NCBI RefSeq assembly: GCF_900114435.1 | Contig: NZ_FOZK01000003.1 | Coordinates: 372,001 to 436,000 of the forward strand | Reading direction: 5' to 3' | Source: Halomicrobium zhouii | Lineage (GTDB): Archaea; Halobacteriota; Halobacteria; Halobacteriales; Haloarculaceae | DNA: 64,000 bases | Part shown: positions 51,641 to 61,775 of the stretch, piece by piece | Layout: every line of letters starts with the position of its first letter | Numbering within the stretch: the first letter of the stretch is position 1 | Position numbers and translations under genes: made by a program | The notes under the pieces: generated by a model | Databases searched by the model: none | Seen by the model: the letters and a program-made list of their open reading frames with translations, nothing else | Told to the model about the DNA's origin: nothing

Positions 51641-54600
51641 TCATCGCACCGGCACGGCAGCGGCGAGTCGTTCGACCGGGTGCGACGGGGGTTGCCCACC
51701 GGGTCGATCCTCGAGTTGCGTCCGACAGGACGCGCCCGGTGCGACGACGCGGTCACCGGCGCTGTCGTCGATTTGCTCGAACAGGAGCCGGGCGATAGAC
51801 TGACTCATGGAGTAGTGTTCGGCCTCGTAGCCGAAACTCCCGGCCATGCCGCAACAGCCCGAATCGAGCGCGTCGACGTCGTAGCCGGCTCGTCTGAGCA
51901 CGCCCACGGCGTAGTGGTCCTTCCTGGTCGCCTTCTGGTGACAGTGGCCGTGATACGCAAGCGTCTCCGCGGGCGGGTCCCAGTCGACACCCTCGTCGAG
52001 GCCGAACCAGCTGAGATACTCACAGAGCCCGTAGGCGTTCGCGGCGACCGTCTCGGCCTCGGCGGTGGCCAGCAGGTCGAGGTAATCCGACTGGAACATT
52101 ACGGCGTCGGACGGTTCGACGGCGACGACGTCCCACTCCTCCCCGACGAGAGGTGCGAGTGCTGCCGCGTTGTGTCGTGCGCGCTCGCGTGACTTGTCGA
52201 GAAACCCCTTCGAGTGGGCAGCGCGCCCGCTGGCCCGCAGGTTCGCTGGCACGCGAACGTGAACGCCCGCGGCTTCGAGCACGCTGACAGCTGCCCTCAG
52301 GACGGCCGGATCGCTGTAGTTGTTGTACGTATCGGGGAACAGTACGGCCTTCCGGGCCGCGTCGTCGGCCGGAACCGCTGGCCCGCGGTCGGCGTACCAC
52401 TCGACGAAGGACTCCCGGTGGAACGTCGGCAGGTCGCGCTCGCGGGCGATACCGAAGAGCTTCTCCGAGACGACGTCGCTCCCGGGAAGCGAGGCCAGCC
52501 AGTTCGAAACCGGTGCGAGCGCGCTCCCGAGCTTGCTGAGTCGCTCGACGTCGGCGAACAGCCGGTCGCGCATGCCGGCCCCGTTCTCCTGGTGGTTCGC
52601 GTGCTGGAGTTCGGCCTTGAGCTTGGCCATGTCGACCTCGCTCGGGCAGTCGCGGGCACAGCCCTTGCAGCCGATACACAGGTCCATGATCTCGGTCGTG
52701 AACGCCTCGCTGGTCGGGTCCTGGGGGAGGTCGCCGCTCATCGCCTGCCTGAGCGCGTTGGCGCGACCGCGCGTCGCCGTCGACTCCTCCTCGCTCGCGC
52801 GGTAGGTCGGACACATCACCCCGCCGGTCGTCTCCTGGTGCCCGCGACAGCCCCCACAGCCGTGGCAGAGTTCGACCATCCCCTGGAACCCGTTGTCGTT
52901 GTCCCAGCGGAGTGCCGGGTCGAAGCCGGCGTCGAACTCGTAGTCGGGTTCGTACCGCAAATGCTCCGTCATGTCCACGTCGCCGCTGACCTGTCCGGGG
53001 TTCAGGAGCCAGTCCGGGTCGAAGGCGGTCTTGAGATCGCCGAAGAGCTCCCAGACGTAGTCGCCGTACAGCTTCCGGTTCCACTGCGTGCGGGCGCGAC
53101 CGTCGCCGTGCTCGCCGGAGACGCTGCCGCCGTACTCGAGGACCAGGTCCGTCGCCGCCTCGGCGATGGCCTCCATCTGCTCGACGCCGTCGAGAGACTT
53201 CGTGTCGACGAGCGGGCGGATGTGGAGACACCCCGGCCCGGCGTGGGCGTAGAAGCTAGCGAACGTCCCGTTGTCTTCGAGGACGTCCCGGAAGTCGGCG
53301 ACGTACTCGGCGAGGTTCTCCGGGGGCACCGCGGTATCCTCGATGAAGCTGACGTGCTTCTCGTCGGAGGTCCGGCCCAGCAAGATGGGGAGACCGCTCT
53401 TGCGGAGCTTCCAGAACCGGCTCCGTTCCGCGTCGCTGTGGGCCTCCCGGCCCGCGAAAGCGTGCAGCGGTTCCGCCGTCAGCTCTTCGGCACGTTCCTG
53501 CGGAATCGCCTCCGGTGAGACGTCGCCGACCCGATCGGTCAGCAAGTCGGCGACGTACTCTTTGCCTTCGCGGTCGGTCTCGGCGTAGAACTCGACGAGG
53601 AGGAGCGCCCCCGCCTGCTCGGGGACGATTTCGTTGACGAGTTCGCCGAACTCCTCGGTCGGGCGCGCCAGGTCCAGCAGGACGTCGTCGAGCACCTCGA
53701 CCGCCGACGGGTCGTGTTCGAGGATCGGGGGGACGTCCCGCATCGCGTCGACGAGGTCCTCGTAGGCCAGGAGCGCGAGCGCCTTCGTCTCGGGGACGGG
53801 TTCCAGCGAGACGGTCGCCTCGGTGACGACGGCCAGCGTCCCCTCGCTGCCCGCGAGCAGGCGCGCCAGGTTGACGCTGCCGGAGTCGGCTTCCTCGACC
53901 AGGCGGTCGAGGTTGTAGCCCGAGACGTTGCGCTTCAGGTCGGGGAACGCCTCGGCGACAGCCTCGGCTTCCTCGTCGACGATACGAGCGACCGCGGCGT
54001 AGATTCGCGACTCCAGGTCGTCGGATTCGACGGCGTCGGCGGGCTTTCCGGAAACCTCGAACTCCCCGGAACCGCCGGCGGCCCGCTCCCGGAGTTCCTC
54101 CAGCGTCACCTCGCCGAAGGTGGTGACCGTGCCGTCGGCGAGGACGACCTCGCACTCCTCGACGTAGGCGTCCGTCTTCCCGTACTTCAGCGAGTGCGAG
54201 CCCGTGGAGTTGTTGCCGATAGCGCCCCCGAGGACGCTCTTGTCGCCCCAGGCGGGGTCCGGCGCGAACTTCAGGTCGTGCTCCGCGAGGCGCTCGTTCA
54301 GGTCTGCGAGGATGACCCCAGCCTCCGCGCGTGCAGTCCGGGCCTCAGGGTCGACCGACTGAATCGAGTCCATGTGCCGCGAGAAGTCGAGGACGACCGC
54401 CTCGTTGACGGCCTGCCCAGCGAGGCTCGTCCCCCCGCCGCGCGGGAGCACCGGCGTCCCGCGCTCGGCGCAGTAGGAGACGACCGCCGCGACGTCCGCC
54501 GTCGACCGCGGGAAGACGACGCCAATGGGCGTCACCTCGTAGGCGCTGGCGTCCGTCGCGTACAGTTCCCGAGTGAGGTCGTCGAACCGGACGTCCCCGT

Positions 54601-54721
54601 CGACCCGCTCCCGGAGGTCCCTGACGAAGCCGGGCCGTTCGACGTCGCCGGCCTGGTAGTCGTACCGGGCCCGGTCGTCGCTCTCTGGGCCGTCGGCCGG
54701 TCCCTCCGTACTCGTTCCCAT
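51641..54721 (-). CDS. FAD-linked dehydrogenase with Fe-S and CCG domains (D-lactate/glycolate type)
   Basis: A 1026-residue fusion. An FAD_binding_4 domain (~50-290; PRGGGTSLAGQAV, GAIGNNSTGSHSLKYG) and an FAD-oxidase C-terminal domain (~300-560; GEHGDGRARTQW) are joined to a ferredoxin domain (CHGCGGC..., CIGCKGCARDCP). Two CCG-type modules follow, with YHGHCHQKA and SGCCGMAGSFGYE. It combines in one chain what GlcD-GlcF do separately, oxidising a 2-hydroxyacid and passing electrons to quinone. Exact substrate unproven. ATG 54721 is used. Confidence 0.9.
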   Translation of the reverse strand: MGTSTEGPADGPESDDRARYDYQAGDVERPGFVRDLRERVDGDVRFDDLTRELYATDASAYEVTPIGVVFPRSTADVAAVVSYCAERGTPVLPRGGGTSLAGQAVNEAVVLDFSRHMDSIQSVDPEARTARAEAGVILADLNERLAEHDLKFAPDPAWGDKSVLGGAIGNNSTGSHSLKYGKTDAYVEECEVVLADGTVTTFGEVTLEELRERAAGGSGEFEVSGKPADAVESDDLESRIYAAVARIVDEEAEAVAEAFPDLKRNVSGYNLDRLVEEADSGSVNLARLLAGSEGTLAVVTEATVSLEPVPETKALALLAYEDLVDAMRDVPPILEHDPSAVEVLDDVLLDLARPTEEFGELVNEIVPEQAGALLLVEFYAETDREGKEYVADLLTDRVGDVSPEAIPQERAEELTAEPLHAFAGREAHSDAERSRFWKLRKSGLPILLGRTSDEKHVSFIEDTAVPPENLAEYVADFRDVLEDNGTFASFYAHAGPGCLHIRPLVDTKSLDGVEQMEAIAEAATDLVLEYGGSVSGEHGDGRARTQWNRKLYGDYVWELFGDLKTAFDPDWLLNPGQVSGDVDMTEHLRYEPDYEFDAGFDPALRWDNDNGFQGMVELCHGCGGCRGHQETTGGVMCPTYRASEEESTATRGRANALRQAMSGDLPQDPTSEAFTTEIMDLCIGCKGCARDCPSEVDMAKLKAELQHANHQENGAGMRDRLFADVERLSKLGSALAPVSNWLASLPGSDVVSEKLFGIARERDLPTFHRESFVEWYADRGPAVPADDAARKAVLFPDTYNNYSDPAVLRAAVSVLEAAGVHVRVPANLRASGRAAHSKGFLDKSRERARHNAAALAPLVGEEWDVVAVEPSDAVMFQSDYLDLLATAEAETVAANAYGLCEYLSWFGLDEGVDWDPPAETLAYHGHCHQKATRKDHYAVGVLRRAGYDVDALDSGCCGMAGSFGYEAEHYSMSQSIARLLFEQIDDSAGDRVVAPGASCRTQLEDRPGGQPPSHPVERLAAAVPVR

Positions 54722-54823
54722 TGGCCTCACTTCGGCGCGGGAGCGGATTAAAACTCCGGCGGTCGCGAACGGGTACTGCTGTACTCGACGGGCACCGGTC
54801 TCGAAGGCGGTCCGGAGAGCGTC

Positions 54824-55567
54824 TCAGGGAGCCAGCCGGTTCTTCCGGTTCTTCATGTTCTCCTCGTAGTATTTGAATGTGATCGGGCACCAGTCCTTCG
54901 CCAGATCGAGCAACTCCTCGGTCATCTGCCGGATCTCCCACTGGCTGTCCGCCGCAGCGCGCATGTCAGCGATATGCATCAACATTCTGACATTCATCGA
55001 CATGACCATGTTGACCTTCGTTCCGATGGGGAGGACGAACCGGGCGTCCTCCGGCGGCATGCCGAGGTCGAGCAGTTCCTGATAGGACTCGACGGCGTCC
55101 GCGACGGTGTCACGGAAGATCTCGTCGCGCTCGGCGACAGTCTCCTCGTCGACCTGGCCGGTCTTCTGGTTGCGGCCGACCCAGTCGGGGTCGGTGGCCG
55201 ACGGCGGGACGACGACCATCTCGCCTTCGCGCACGTCCGCCGGGTCGACGTCGTCGAAAGAGACGTAGCGCATGCTCTGGACGTCGAAGGAGACGTGCCG
55301 GTGGCGGGTGATCTGGGCCATGCAAGACCGGCTGATCCCCTCGACGGCGAAGGTGACCTGCGGGTGCTCGAAGGGGCCGTAGTGGCCGTGGCTCAGGAGG
55401 TGGCCGATGAGCGTCTCCTTTTTCTCCTCGAGGGAGTCGCCCTCGACGGTCTCCATGGTCTCCTCGAACGTCTGGTCGCCGACGAAGGGTTCGCTGTAGT
55501 CGTTTCGCGCGCCGGTGCAGATGAGTTCCTCGGGGTCCTCGGTCGCCTCGAGTAGCCGGACTTCCAT
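54824..55567 (-). CDS. thyX: Flavin-dependent thymidylate synthase
   Basis: A 247-residue ThyX. The signature is RHRHVSFDVQSMRY (RHRxxSxxxQSxR), and the folate/FAD region HYGPFEHPQVTFAVEGISR and the C-terminal MLMHIADMRAAADSQWEIRQ are conserved. It methylates dUMP using methylenetetrahydrofolate, with FADH2 as reductant. Monocistronic, between the giant dehydrogenase and the ATPase/response-regulator pair. Confidence 0.96.
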   Translation of the reverse strand: MEVRLLEATEDPEELICTGARNDYSEPFVGDQTFEETMETVEGDSLEEKKETLIGHLLSHGHYGPFEHPQVTFAVEGISRSCMAQITRHRHVSFDVQSMRYVSFDDVDPADVREGEMVVVPPSATDPDWVGRNQKTGQVDEETVAERDEIFRDTVADAVESYQELLDLGMPPEDARFVLPIGTKVNMVMSMNVRMLMHIADMRAAADSQWEIRQMTEELLDLAKDWCPITFKYYEENMKNRKNRLAP

Positions 55568-55664
55568 ATCTGGTGACCCACGCGGAGCGTGATAATTCTA
55601 CTCAATAGGAGAGCGGACAGTCAGCGAGCGGAATAGATAGTCGACGAAGTGAGCCGGTGGTCGG

Positions 55665-56321
55665 TTACAGGTCCTGCCAGTCGCTCGGGTCGCTGGAGAG
55701 GCCGAGGACGCGGGCCTGGCGGGTGCCGTCGTCTTCCCGGACCTCGACGAGGCCGTCGAAGGCCTGCTTGATGACCTGGAGGGTCTGGTCGTCGTGGGCG
55801 CCGGAGTCGATGGTGAACACGCCGACGTAGCCCGCGGCGTCGAGGCGCGAGGAGAGGATGTGACAGAGCTTGAACACGGTCTTCTTGTCCGTGTAGGTCA
55901 GCATCGTCGAGAGCGAGAACAGGGCGAGTCTGCCCTGGTCGCGGCCGCTGTTGTGGAGGCCTTCCAGGGCCTTCGTGATGCCGATACCGATGCCGGTCAG
56001 GTCGCCGGGAGAAGAGACGTGGTGGGCGTAGATGCCCTCGGTGGCATCGCCGTCACCGCCGGAATCGCCCCGGCAGTCGACGACGCCGAGCTGGGAGTCC
56101 TCCAGATCTGGGACCGACTCGCGGAAGTCCGCCGCGATGTCGGCGGCGTCGTCGTTCGTCGTGACGACGACGGCACCTTCGCCATTGCGGGCGCCGTCCC
56201 TGAGCACCTCCAGGGCGAGTTCGTCCTTGCCAGTCATCGCGGGTCCGGCGACGAGGAGACTGGTGCCGGGCCGGACCGACGAGAGCGCGTCGAAGTCGAG
56301 TACACGTGAGAGATCGTACAT
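55665..56321 (-). CDS. RecA/RAD55-like ATPase (HTR-like)
   Basis: A 218-residue protein from ATG 56321 (MYDLSRVLDFDALSSV). It has a P-loop variant, LLVAGPAMTGKDELALEVL, and a Walker-B-like strand RLALFSLSTMLTY, as in KaiC-related single-domain ATPases that haloarchaea encode with signalling genes. It is 13 nt downstream of a HalX response regulator, so it is probably an output or partner of that regulator. Confidence 0.82.
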   Translation of the reverse strand: MYDLSRVLDFDALSSVRPGTSLLVAGPAMTGKDELALEVLRDGARNGEGAVVVTTNDDAADIAADFRESVPDLEDSQLGVVDCRGDSGGDGDATEGIYAHHVSSPGDLTGIGIGITKALEGLHNSGRDQGRLALFSLSTMLTYTDKKTVFKLCHILSSRLDAAGYVGVFTIDSGAHDDQTLQVIKQAFDGLVEVREDDGTRQARVLGLSSDPSDWQDL

Positions 56322-56334
56322 TGTCTCTTTGGGC

Positions 56335-56919
56335 TCACTCCGCTTCGTCATTGCTCAACCCGCGGAGGGTAGCGATAAAGTCTGCGTCGTCTTCGATACC
56401 ACCGAGACTATCCGAGAGGTTGTCCTGAAGTTCGGCAATCTCCTCCTTAAGTTCGTCGTATTCCTCGCTCTCGGCGAGTTCCGCGTTGCTCTTGGTCGCC
56501 TCGAGCGTCGCCCGCTTCTCGACCAGTGAGTAGTAGTCCTGCAGGAGCGCGTCGTACGCCGATCGGTCGAGGAGATTCTCCACTGTCTCGTGGAGTTCCT
56601 CGCTCCTGATAGGCTTCGAGAGGTACGCGTCGAACCCCATCTCCAGGATGTCGAAGTCGGGCTCGACCGCGGTGACCATCGAGACGCGACAGTCCAGGTC
56701 ACGCTCGCGGATCTGTTCGAGGACTTCGTCACCCGAGAGTCCCGGCATCATTCGGTCCAACAACACGACGTCCACGTCGGCGTCGAGTTTCGACAGTCCC
56801 TCGTCGCCATCGTGTGCCATCTCGACCTCGTAATCCTCGCGTAGCCAGAGCCTGTAGGTCTCCGCCACGTCGGGTTCGTCCTCGACGATGAGCACCACGG
56901 GTCGGTCCGAGTCTGTCAT
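56335..56919 (-). CDS. Response regulator with HalX domain
   Basis: A 194-residue protein. The receiver domain (1-118) has the acidic pair in VEDEPD, phospho-acceptor Asp55 in LLDRMMPG, a Thr in VTAV and Lys in LSKP. The C-terminal ~65 residues are the haloarchaeal HalX helical domain (YDALLQDYYSLVEKRATLEA, LQDNLSDSLGGI). There is no DNA-binding domain. It is followed by the RecA-like ATPase; no histidine kinase is nearby. Confidence 0.92.
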   Translation of the reverse strand: MTDSDRPVVLIVEDEPDVAETYRLWLREDYEVEMAHDGDEGLSKLDADVDVVLLDRMMPGLSGDEVLEQIRERDLDCRVSMVTAVEPDFDILEMGFDAYLSKPIRSEELHETVENLLDRSAYDALLQDYYSLVEKRATLEATKSNAELAESEEYDELKEEIAELQDNLSDSLGGIEDDADFIATLRGLSNDEAE

Positions 56920-57039
56920 TCTGTTCTCTATCGGCTGGTTTAATCAGCATCATACATAGCCCTGTGGGTAGTCCCGGCTGGCGCTCCGTCGGCCAGCGAA
57001 CGACAATAGCCAATACCCTGGCACGACCAGGGTGTGACG

Positions 57040-57618
57040 ATGATCGCAAACCTCGCGCTGGACCGCGACGTCTTCACGAGCAACGTCTTCCTCGTGACGG
57101 GCGAACGGACCGCGCTCGTCGACGTGGGCAACGAGTTCGACGTCGTCGAAGCAGTGCGGGACCGGGTCGACGACCTCGACGTCGTCGTCCTGACCCACAC
57201 CCACTACGACCACGTCGGGAACCTCGAGTCCGTCCTCGACGCCTTCGACGTCGAGGTGGTGGCCTTCGACGGCGACGCGGACGGCGTCACCAGGACCCTC
57301 GGTGACGGTGGGACCGTCCAGATCGGTGACCACGAGTACGTCGCGCTCCACACGCCGGGGCACAAGAACGACCACCTCTGTCTGTACAGCGAGGCCGCCG
57401 GCGTGCTCTTCGCCGGTGACCTCGTCTTCGCCGGCGGTAGTTTCGGCCGCACGGACCTGGACGAGGGCGACCGACCCACCCTGATCGAGAGCATCGAGCG
57501 GGTGCTCGACGTCGTCGACGGGGCCGAACTCCGCGAGCTACACACCGGCCACGGTCCGAGCGTGGAGTCGAACCCGTACCAGACCATCCAGATGGCCCAC
57601 CAGGCCGCGCAGTTCTAA
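57040..57618 (+). CDS. Metallo-beta-lactamase fold hydrolase
   Basis: A 192-residue protein from ATG 57040 (GTG 57034 possible). The zinc motif THTHYDHVGN is near residues 54-63, followed by HTPGHKNDHLCLY, FAGDLVF and a final TGHGPS. The size and motif set are of the glyoxalase II-like group of small MBL proteins. Substrate unknown. It is convergent with the cysteine synthase gene. Confidence 0.9.
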   Translation: MIANLALDRDVFTSNVFLVTGERTALVDVGNEFDVVEAVRDRVDDLDVVVLTHTHYDHVGNLESVLDAFDVEVVAFDGDADGVTRTLGDGGTVQIGDHEYVALHTPGHKNDHLCLYSEAAGVLFAGDLVFAGGSFGRTDLDEGDRPTLIESIERVLDVVDGAELRELHTGHGPSVESNPYQTIQMAHQAAQF

Positions 57619-57651
57619 CCGGAGCGGTCGCACCGCTTCTTCCGACCGGCC

Positions 57652-58563
57652 TCAGTCGAACAGGCCGGTGGACATGTACCGCTCGCCGCTGTCCCAGAAC
57701 ACCGTCACGACGAGGGGGTCCTCGACACCGTCGTCGACCAGGCGCTCGGCCACGTCTCTGGCGGCCAGATTCGACGCGCCCGAGGACTGGCCGACCAGGA
57801 TCCCTTCCTCCTCGGCCAGGCGACGGCACTCCGCTTCGGCGTCGTCGAGCGTCACCGTCGCCACGTCGTCGAGCAAGTCCACGTCGAGGTTGTCGCTGAC
57901 GAATCCGGGGCCCATGCCCTGGAAACTATCCTCGCCGGTGCCGGGTTCCATCCCCGAGAGGACCGCGTTGTCGGCGGGTTCGACCGCGACGATCTCGACG
58001 TCGGGGAACTCCTCGCGGAGGCGCCGGCCGATACCCGTTATCGTGCCGCCGGTGCCGACGCCCGCCACGAACGCGTCGACGGTCCGGTCGCCGACCTGGT
58101 CGAGAATTTCCGGCCCGGTCGTCTCGTAGTGTGCCTGCGGGTTGGCCGGGTTCTCGAACTGGCGCAACTGGACGAACTCGCCCGTCGCTTCGAGTTCGTC
58201 CGCACGCTCACGCGCGTCGGAGATGTCGCCGTCGACCAGATCTATCTCGGCGCCGTAGGCCTTCATGATCTGGCGTCGCTCGGGGGACTTCGAGGACGGC
58301 ATGATCAGGCGGACGTCGTACCCCTTTGCGGCGCCGACCATCGCCAGGCCGATGCCGGTGTTGCCGCTCGTCGGTTCGACGAGGGTGTCGTCCGGGTCGA
58401 GGCGGCCATCGGCCTCCGCCGCGTCGACCATGAACCGCGCCGGTCGGTCCTTCGCGGACCCGCCGGGGTTGAACGACTCCACCTTCGCCGCCACGGTCGC
58501 GCCCGCTGGCGAGTGGACCTCGACGAGGGGCGAACCGATAGTCTCGAGGATACTGGAGTTCAC
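57652..58563 (-). CDS. cysK: Cysteine synthase family PLP enzyme
   Basis: A 303-residue fold-type II PLP enzyme. The PLP lysine is in NPGGSAKDRPA, followed by EPTSGNTGIGLA, VAGVGTGGTITGIGR and GILVGQSSGASNLAA. It makes cysteine from O-acetylserine or a phosphorylated analogue with sulfide. A TATA-like ACTATA (58588-58593) lies ~27 nt before GTG 58563, favouring this start; GTG 58584 would add seven residues. Confidence 0.88.
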   Translation of the reverse strand: MNSSILETIGSPLVEVHSPAGATVAAKVESFNPGGSAKDRPARFMVDAAEADGRLDPDDTLVEPTSGNTGIGLAMVGAAKGYDVRLIMPSSKSPERRQIMKAYGAEIDLVDGDISDARERADELEATGEFVQLRQFENPANPQAHYETTGPEILDQVGDRTVDAFVAGVGTGGTITGIGRRLREEFPDVEIVAVEPADNAVLSGMEPGTGEDSFQGMGPGFVSDNLDVDLLDDVATVTLDDAEAECRRLAEEEGILVGQSSGASNLAARDVAERLVDDGVEDPLVVTVFWDSGERYMSTGLFD

Positions 58564-58707
58564 TGCGTCGGGATACGCCCTCACCCACTATACGCTGTCG
58601 GCCACCGGCAGCGTGTGCCGTGAGCGGTGACAGTCGCCCAGCATACGTCGCGAAACGACACCGATCCGGGCGGGAGCTTAATGTCGGAGGGTGCCAAAAC
58701 GTGGGGC

Positions 58708-59091
58708 ATGACCCTCGAAACCATGGAACCGAATCCCGTGTGGGTGGCCGACGCCTACTCGGACACCGTCGACACCCTCGCGGAACACTCGGACGAACTC
58801 GTCTACAAGGTCTGGGGCGGCGACTGGTGCAAGGACTGCCGATCACAGCTTCCGGACTTCGGTGCAGCCCTCGACGCCGCCGGCGTCCCAGACGAGAACG
58901 TCGAGCACTACGCCGTCGAGAAGGAAGACGACGGGAGCAAAGTCGGGCCAAAGGTGGAGGAGTACGACGTCGAGTACATCCCGACGGTCGTGGTCGAACA
59001 CGGCGGAGAGGAGATCGCCCGGTTCGTCGAGGAAGAGCCCGTCGCCATCGCCATCTACCTCGCGAACGAGATCGAAGCGGCGCTTGCCTGA
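58708..59091 (+). CDS. Thioredoxin-fold protein, WCKDC
   Basis: A 127-residue protein from ATG 58708. A CTTAATG element about 30 nt upstream supports it over ATGs at 58681 and 58627. The active site GGDWCKDCRSQLPDF follows an unusual N-terminal ~38 residues; cis-Pro is in YIPTVVV. A CKDC dipeptide differs from the usual CGPC, so its redox potential and partner may differ. Reduction by the TrxB at 19175 is possible but not shown. Confidence 0.82.
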   Translation: MTLETMEPNPVWVADAYSDTVDTLAEHSDELVYKVWGGDWCKDCRSQLPDFGAALDAAGVPDENVEHYAVEKEDDGSKVGPKVEEYDVEYIPTVVVEHGGEEIARFVEEEPVAIAIYLANEIEAALA

Positions 59092-59166
59092 GGGGTCACC
59101 GGTACGGTCGTCGACCCTGCGTTGTCAAGTCTGTCCCCTTTCTCCCCGTAGCCCGTCTCTCCCGGT

Positions 59167-59487
59167 ATGGCCCGTAACGACAATTACGACGACGATGCCA
59201 CCGCTAGCGGGAGCCTCGAGGACGAATCAGTCGACGACCCGCGCCTTCGTGACGACGCCGGCACGGCGACCGGGGACGACGTCGCGCGCGCGACGGCGCA
59301 GTCCGACGACGAGATGGTGTACGCCGGCGGACGGGAGGCGGACGACGGCTGGCTCACCCGCGGGCTCGCGTGGGCGCTCCTGCTCACCGGACTCGCCCTC
59401 TTTCTCTTCCCGGAACCCGCGACGTCGATGCTCGGCATCGGTCTGATAGTCGCCGGTCTCGTCGTCTGGGTCGTCAGCGCCGCGTAA
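59167..59487 (+). CDS. Small membrane protein with acidic N-terminus
   Basis: A 106-residue protein. Residues 1-62 are polar and Asp-rich; two hydrophobic helices follow (about 65-80 and 87-105) with only a short PEPATSM turn, so the C-terminal hairpin is in the membrane and the N-terminal tail is free. A DUF7312-like haloarchaeal family as I recall. Convergent with the YyaL-type gene. Confidence 0.7.
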   Translation: MARNDNYDDDATASGSLEDESVDDPRLRDDAGTATGDDVARATAQSDDEMVYAGGREADDGWLTRGLAWALLLTGLALFLFPEPATSMLGIGLIVAGLVVWVVSAA

Positions 59488-59497
59488 TCCGTCCCCG

Positions 59498-61639
59498 CTA
59501 CGCCTCGTCCGGCGACCACGACAGCGCCGCCGCCAGGTCGTGTTGCGGCGGCGAGCAGGCGAAGTTCCGGCAGGCGTACACGGTCGGCTCGCCGTCCCGC
59601 TGACTCCGGTCTGCCCAGATAGGCGGCGCCTCGTCCAGCCCCAGCGTCTCGAGCCACCCGTCGAGCCCGTCGGCCGTCGCGGGCCGCCAGGCCAGCAACC
59701 GGTCGGGGAGGTACGTCTCGGCGAGCGTCTCCCGCCACGATTCTGGCGCTTCGTCGGCCGCCAGGGTCAACTCCAGCGCGCCGCGAGAGTACTGGTCAGC
59801 CGCGAGGACGAGCGACGCGTGCTCCATCGGACTGGCCTCGATGCGGTTCGAGTGGGTCTCCAAGACGCGCTCGGCGACCGTCTCGAAGCGGTCGTCGGCG
59901 ACGAAGTGGTCCGCCGAGAGCAGTAACTGGACCGCCACGCCCGCGCTCGACGGCGTGGACCGGTCGGTGAGCTCCTGGGGGCGCGCCACGAGCGACTCGC
60001 CGCTGGAGGGCGTGAAGTAGAGCGTCCCCGCGTCCTCGTCCCAGAACTCCCGCTCGATAGCGCGGGCCAGGTCGAGGGCGAATGCGAGGTGCTCGACGTC
60101 GCCCGTCGCCTGGAACAGGTCGAGCGCGCCGCGGCCGAGGAAGGCGTAGTCCTCCAGGTACCCCTGGATGCTGACGTCGTTGTCCTTGTACCGGCGGCTG
60201 AGCGACTGACTCTCCTCGTCCCAGAGCCGTTCGCGGACGAAAGCGAGCGCATTTGCCGCTGATTCGTCGTACTCGTCGTTCAGGACGATCGACCCCTCAG
60301 CGAACGCGGAGATCATCAGCCCGTTCCAGCCCGCGAGCACCTTCTCGTCCCGGGCTGGTCGGGGTCGCTCCTCGCGCGCGTCGAAAACCTGTTCCCGGGC
60401 GGTCTCCAGCGTCGATTCGACCTCACTCTCGTCCAGCCCGTACTCCTCGGCCAGGTCCTCGACGGACGCCGCGAGCGTCAGCACCGTCGACCCCTCGAAG
60501 TTGCCGCGTTCGGTGACGCCGAAGCGGTCGCAGAACAGGTCGGCGGCCATCTCGTCCGCCACCGCCTCGCGTACCTCCTCGGGAGTCCAGACGAAGAACG
60601 CGCCCTCCTCGTCCTCACCAGCTTCGTTTTCACTCTGGGCGTCCAGCGTACTGAAGAAGCCGCCATCGTCGTGGGTCAGTTCGCGCTCGACGAAGTCGAA
60701 CGTTCGGCGGGGGACCTCGGCGTATCGCTCCTGGCCCGTCAATTGATAGCCGGCGAGGAACGCTCGCGGGATCTCGGCGTTGTCGTACAGCATCTTCTCG
60801 AAGTGGGGGACTACCCACTCGCGGTCGGTGCAGTAGCGGTGGAACCCGCCGCCGACGTGGTCGAACAGGCCCCCGCTGGCCATCGCGTCGAGCGTCTCCG
60901 TCGCGACCTCGCGATAGGACTCCTTTCCGATTCCGTTACGTTCGGACGCGCGCATGAGCGCGTGGAGTCGCCCTGGCTGTGGGAACTTGGGACCGCTGCC
61001 GCCCCCGCCCCAGCCACCGTACTCGCGATCGGCGCCCCGGACGGCGGTATCGGCGGCGAGTTCGAGCGCGCTTTCGTCGGGTGCGTCGCCGGGCTGGTCG
61101 GGCGTCGACGCCAGGTCGTTCTCGATGGCGGCGGTCCACTGCTCGGCACGCTCCACCATGTCCTCGCGCTGTTCGTCCCAGGAGTGCGCGATGCGTTCGA
61201 GCAGGTCGGGGAACGCCGGCATCCCGCGCTTCTCCTCGTTCGGGAAGTAGGTCCCGACGTAGAACGGCTTGCCCTCGGGCGTCAACCAGGCCGACAGCGG
61301 CCACCCGCCGTGGCCGGTCACCTGCTGGCAGATGCTCATGTACACCGAATCGAGGTCCGGGCGCTCCTCCCGGTCGACCTTGATCGGGACGAAGTGCTCG
61401 TTCAGCAGTTCGGCGACGTCCTCGTCGGCGAAGCTCTCGTCGGCCATGACGTGACACCAGTGACACGCCGAGTAGCCGATGGAGAGGAAGATGGGTTTCT
61501 CCTCCTCGCGGGCTTTCTCCAGGGCCGCATCGTCCCACGGCTGCCAGTTGACGGGGTTGTCCGCGTGCTGGCGCAGGTACGGGCTCTCCTCCTCGTCGAG
61601 TCTGTTCCGCGCCGTCGGTTCTGCGGCGTCGTCGGTCAT
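59498..61639 (-). CDS. YyaL/SSP411-type protein: thioredoxin domain plus (alpha/alpha)6 barrel
   Basis: A 713-residue protein. The N-terminal DUF255 thioredoxin-like domain opens [21 protein letters not shown] and has [17 protein letters not shown] with a CHWC motif. The rest is a six-hairpin helical barrel ([41 protein letters not shown]) of the N-acylglucosamine 2-epimerase kind. Widespread in all domains; the function is uncertain. Confidence 0.93.
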   Translation of the reverse strand: MTDDAAEPTARNRLDEEESPYLRQHADNPVNWQPWDDAALEKAREEEKPIFLSIGYSACHWCHVMADESFADEDVAELLNEHFVPIKVDREERPDLDSVYMSICQQVTGHGGWPLSAWLTPEGKPFYVGTYFPNEEKRGMPAFPDLLERIAHSWDEQREDMVERAEQWTAAIENDLASTPDQPGDAPDESALELAADTAVRGADREYGGWGGGGSGPKFPQPGRLHALMRASERNGIGKESYREVATETLDAMASGGLFDHVGGGFHRYCTDREWVVPHFEKMLYDNAEIPRAFLAGYQLTGQERYAEVPRRTFDFVERELTHDDGGFFSTLDAQSENEAGEDEEGAFFVWTPEEVREAVADEMAADLFCDRFGVTERGNFEGSTVLTLAASVEDLAEEYGLDESEVESTLETAREQVFDAREERPRPARDEKVLAGWNGLMISAFAEGSIVLNDEYDESAANALAFVRERLWDEESQSLSRRYKDNDVSIQGYLEDYAFLGRGALDLFQATGDVEHLAFALDLARAIEREFWDEDAGTLYFTPSSGESLVARPQELTDRSTPSSAGVAVQLLLSADHFVADDRFETVAERVLETHSNRIEASPMEHASLVLAADQYSRGALELTLAADEAPESWRETLAETYLPDRLLAWRPATADGLDGWLETLGLDEAPPIWADRSQRDGEPTVYACRNFACSPPQHDLAAALSWSPDEA

Positions 61640-61745
61640 ACCACGACGTAGGCGAGCGACGCCTTTAGAAAGCCCGACTCGGGGACAGGAGAGCGCGAAC
61701 GGCCCGGGTACGTCGTGGTTCGCACGTCACAGTCGCTGCGGAGAA

Positions 61746-61753
61746 TTTATTTT
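61746..61753 (+). promoter_or_regulatory. TATA box for the gene at 61776
   Basis: TTTATTTT is centred 27 nt before the ATG at 61776, predicting a leaderless message and confirming that start. Confidence 0.6.
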
Positions 61754-61775
61754 CGGAAGCGTCGTTCTCGGATGT

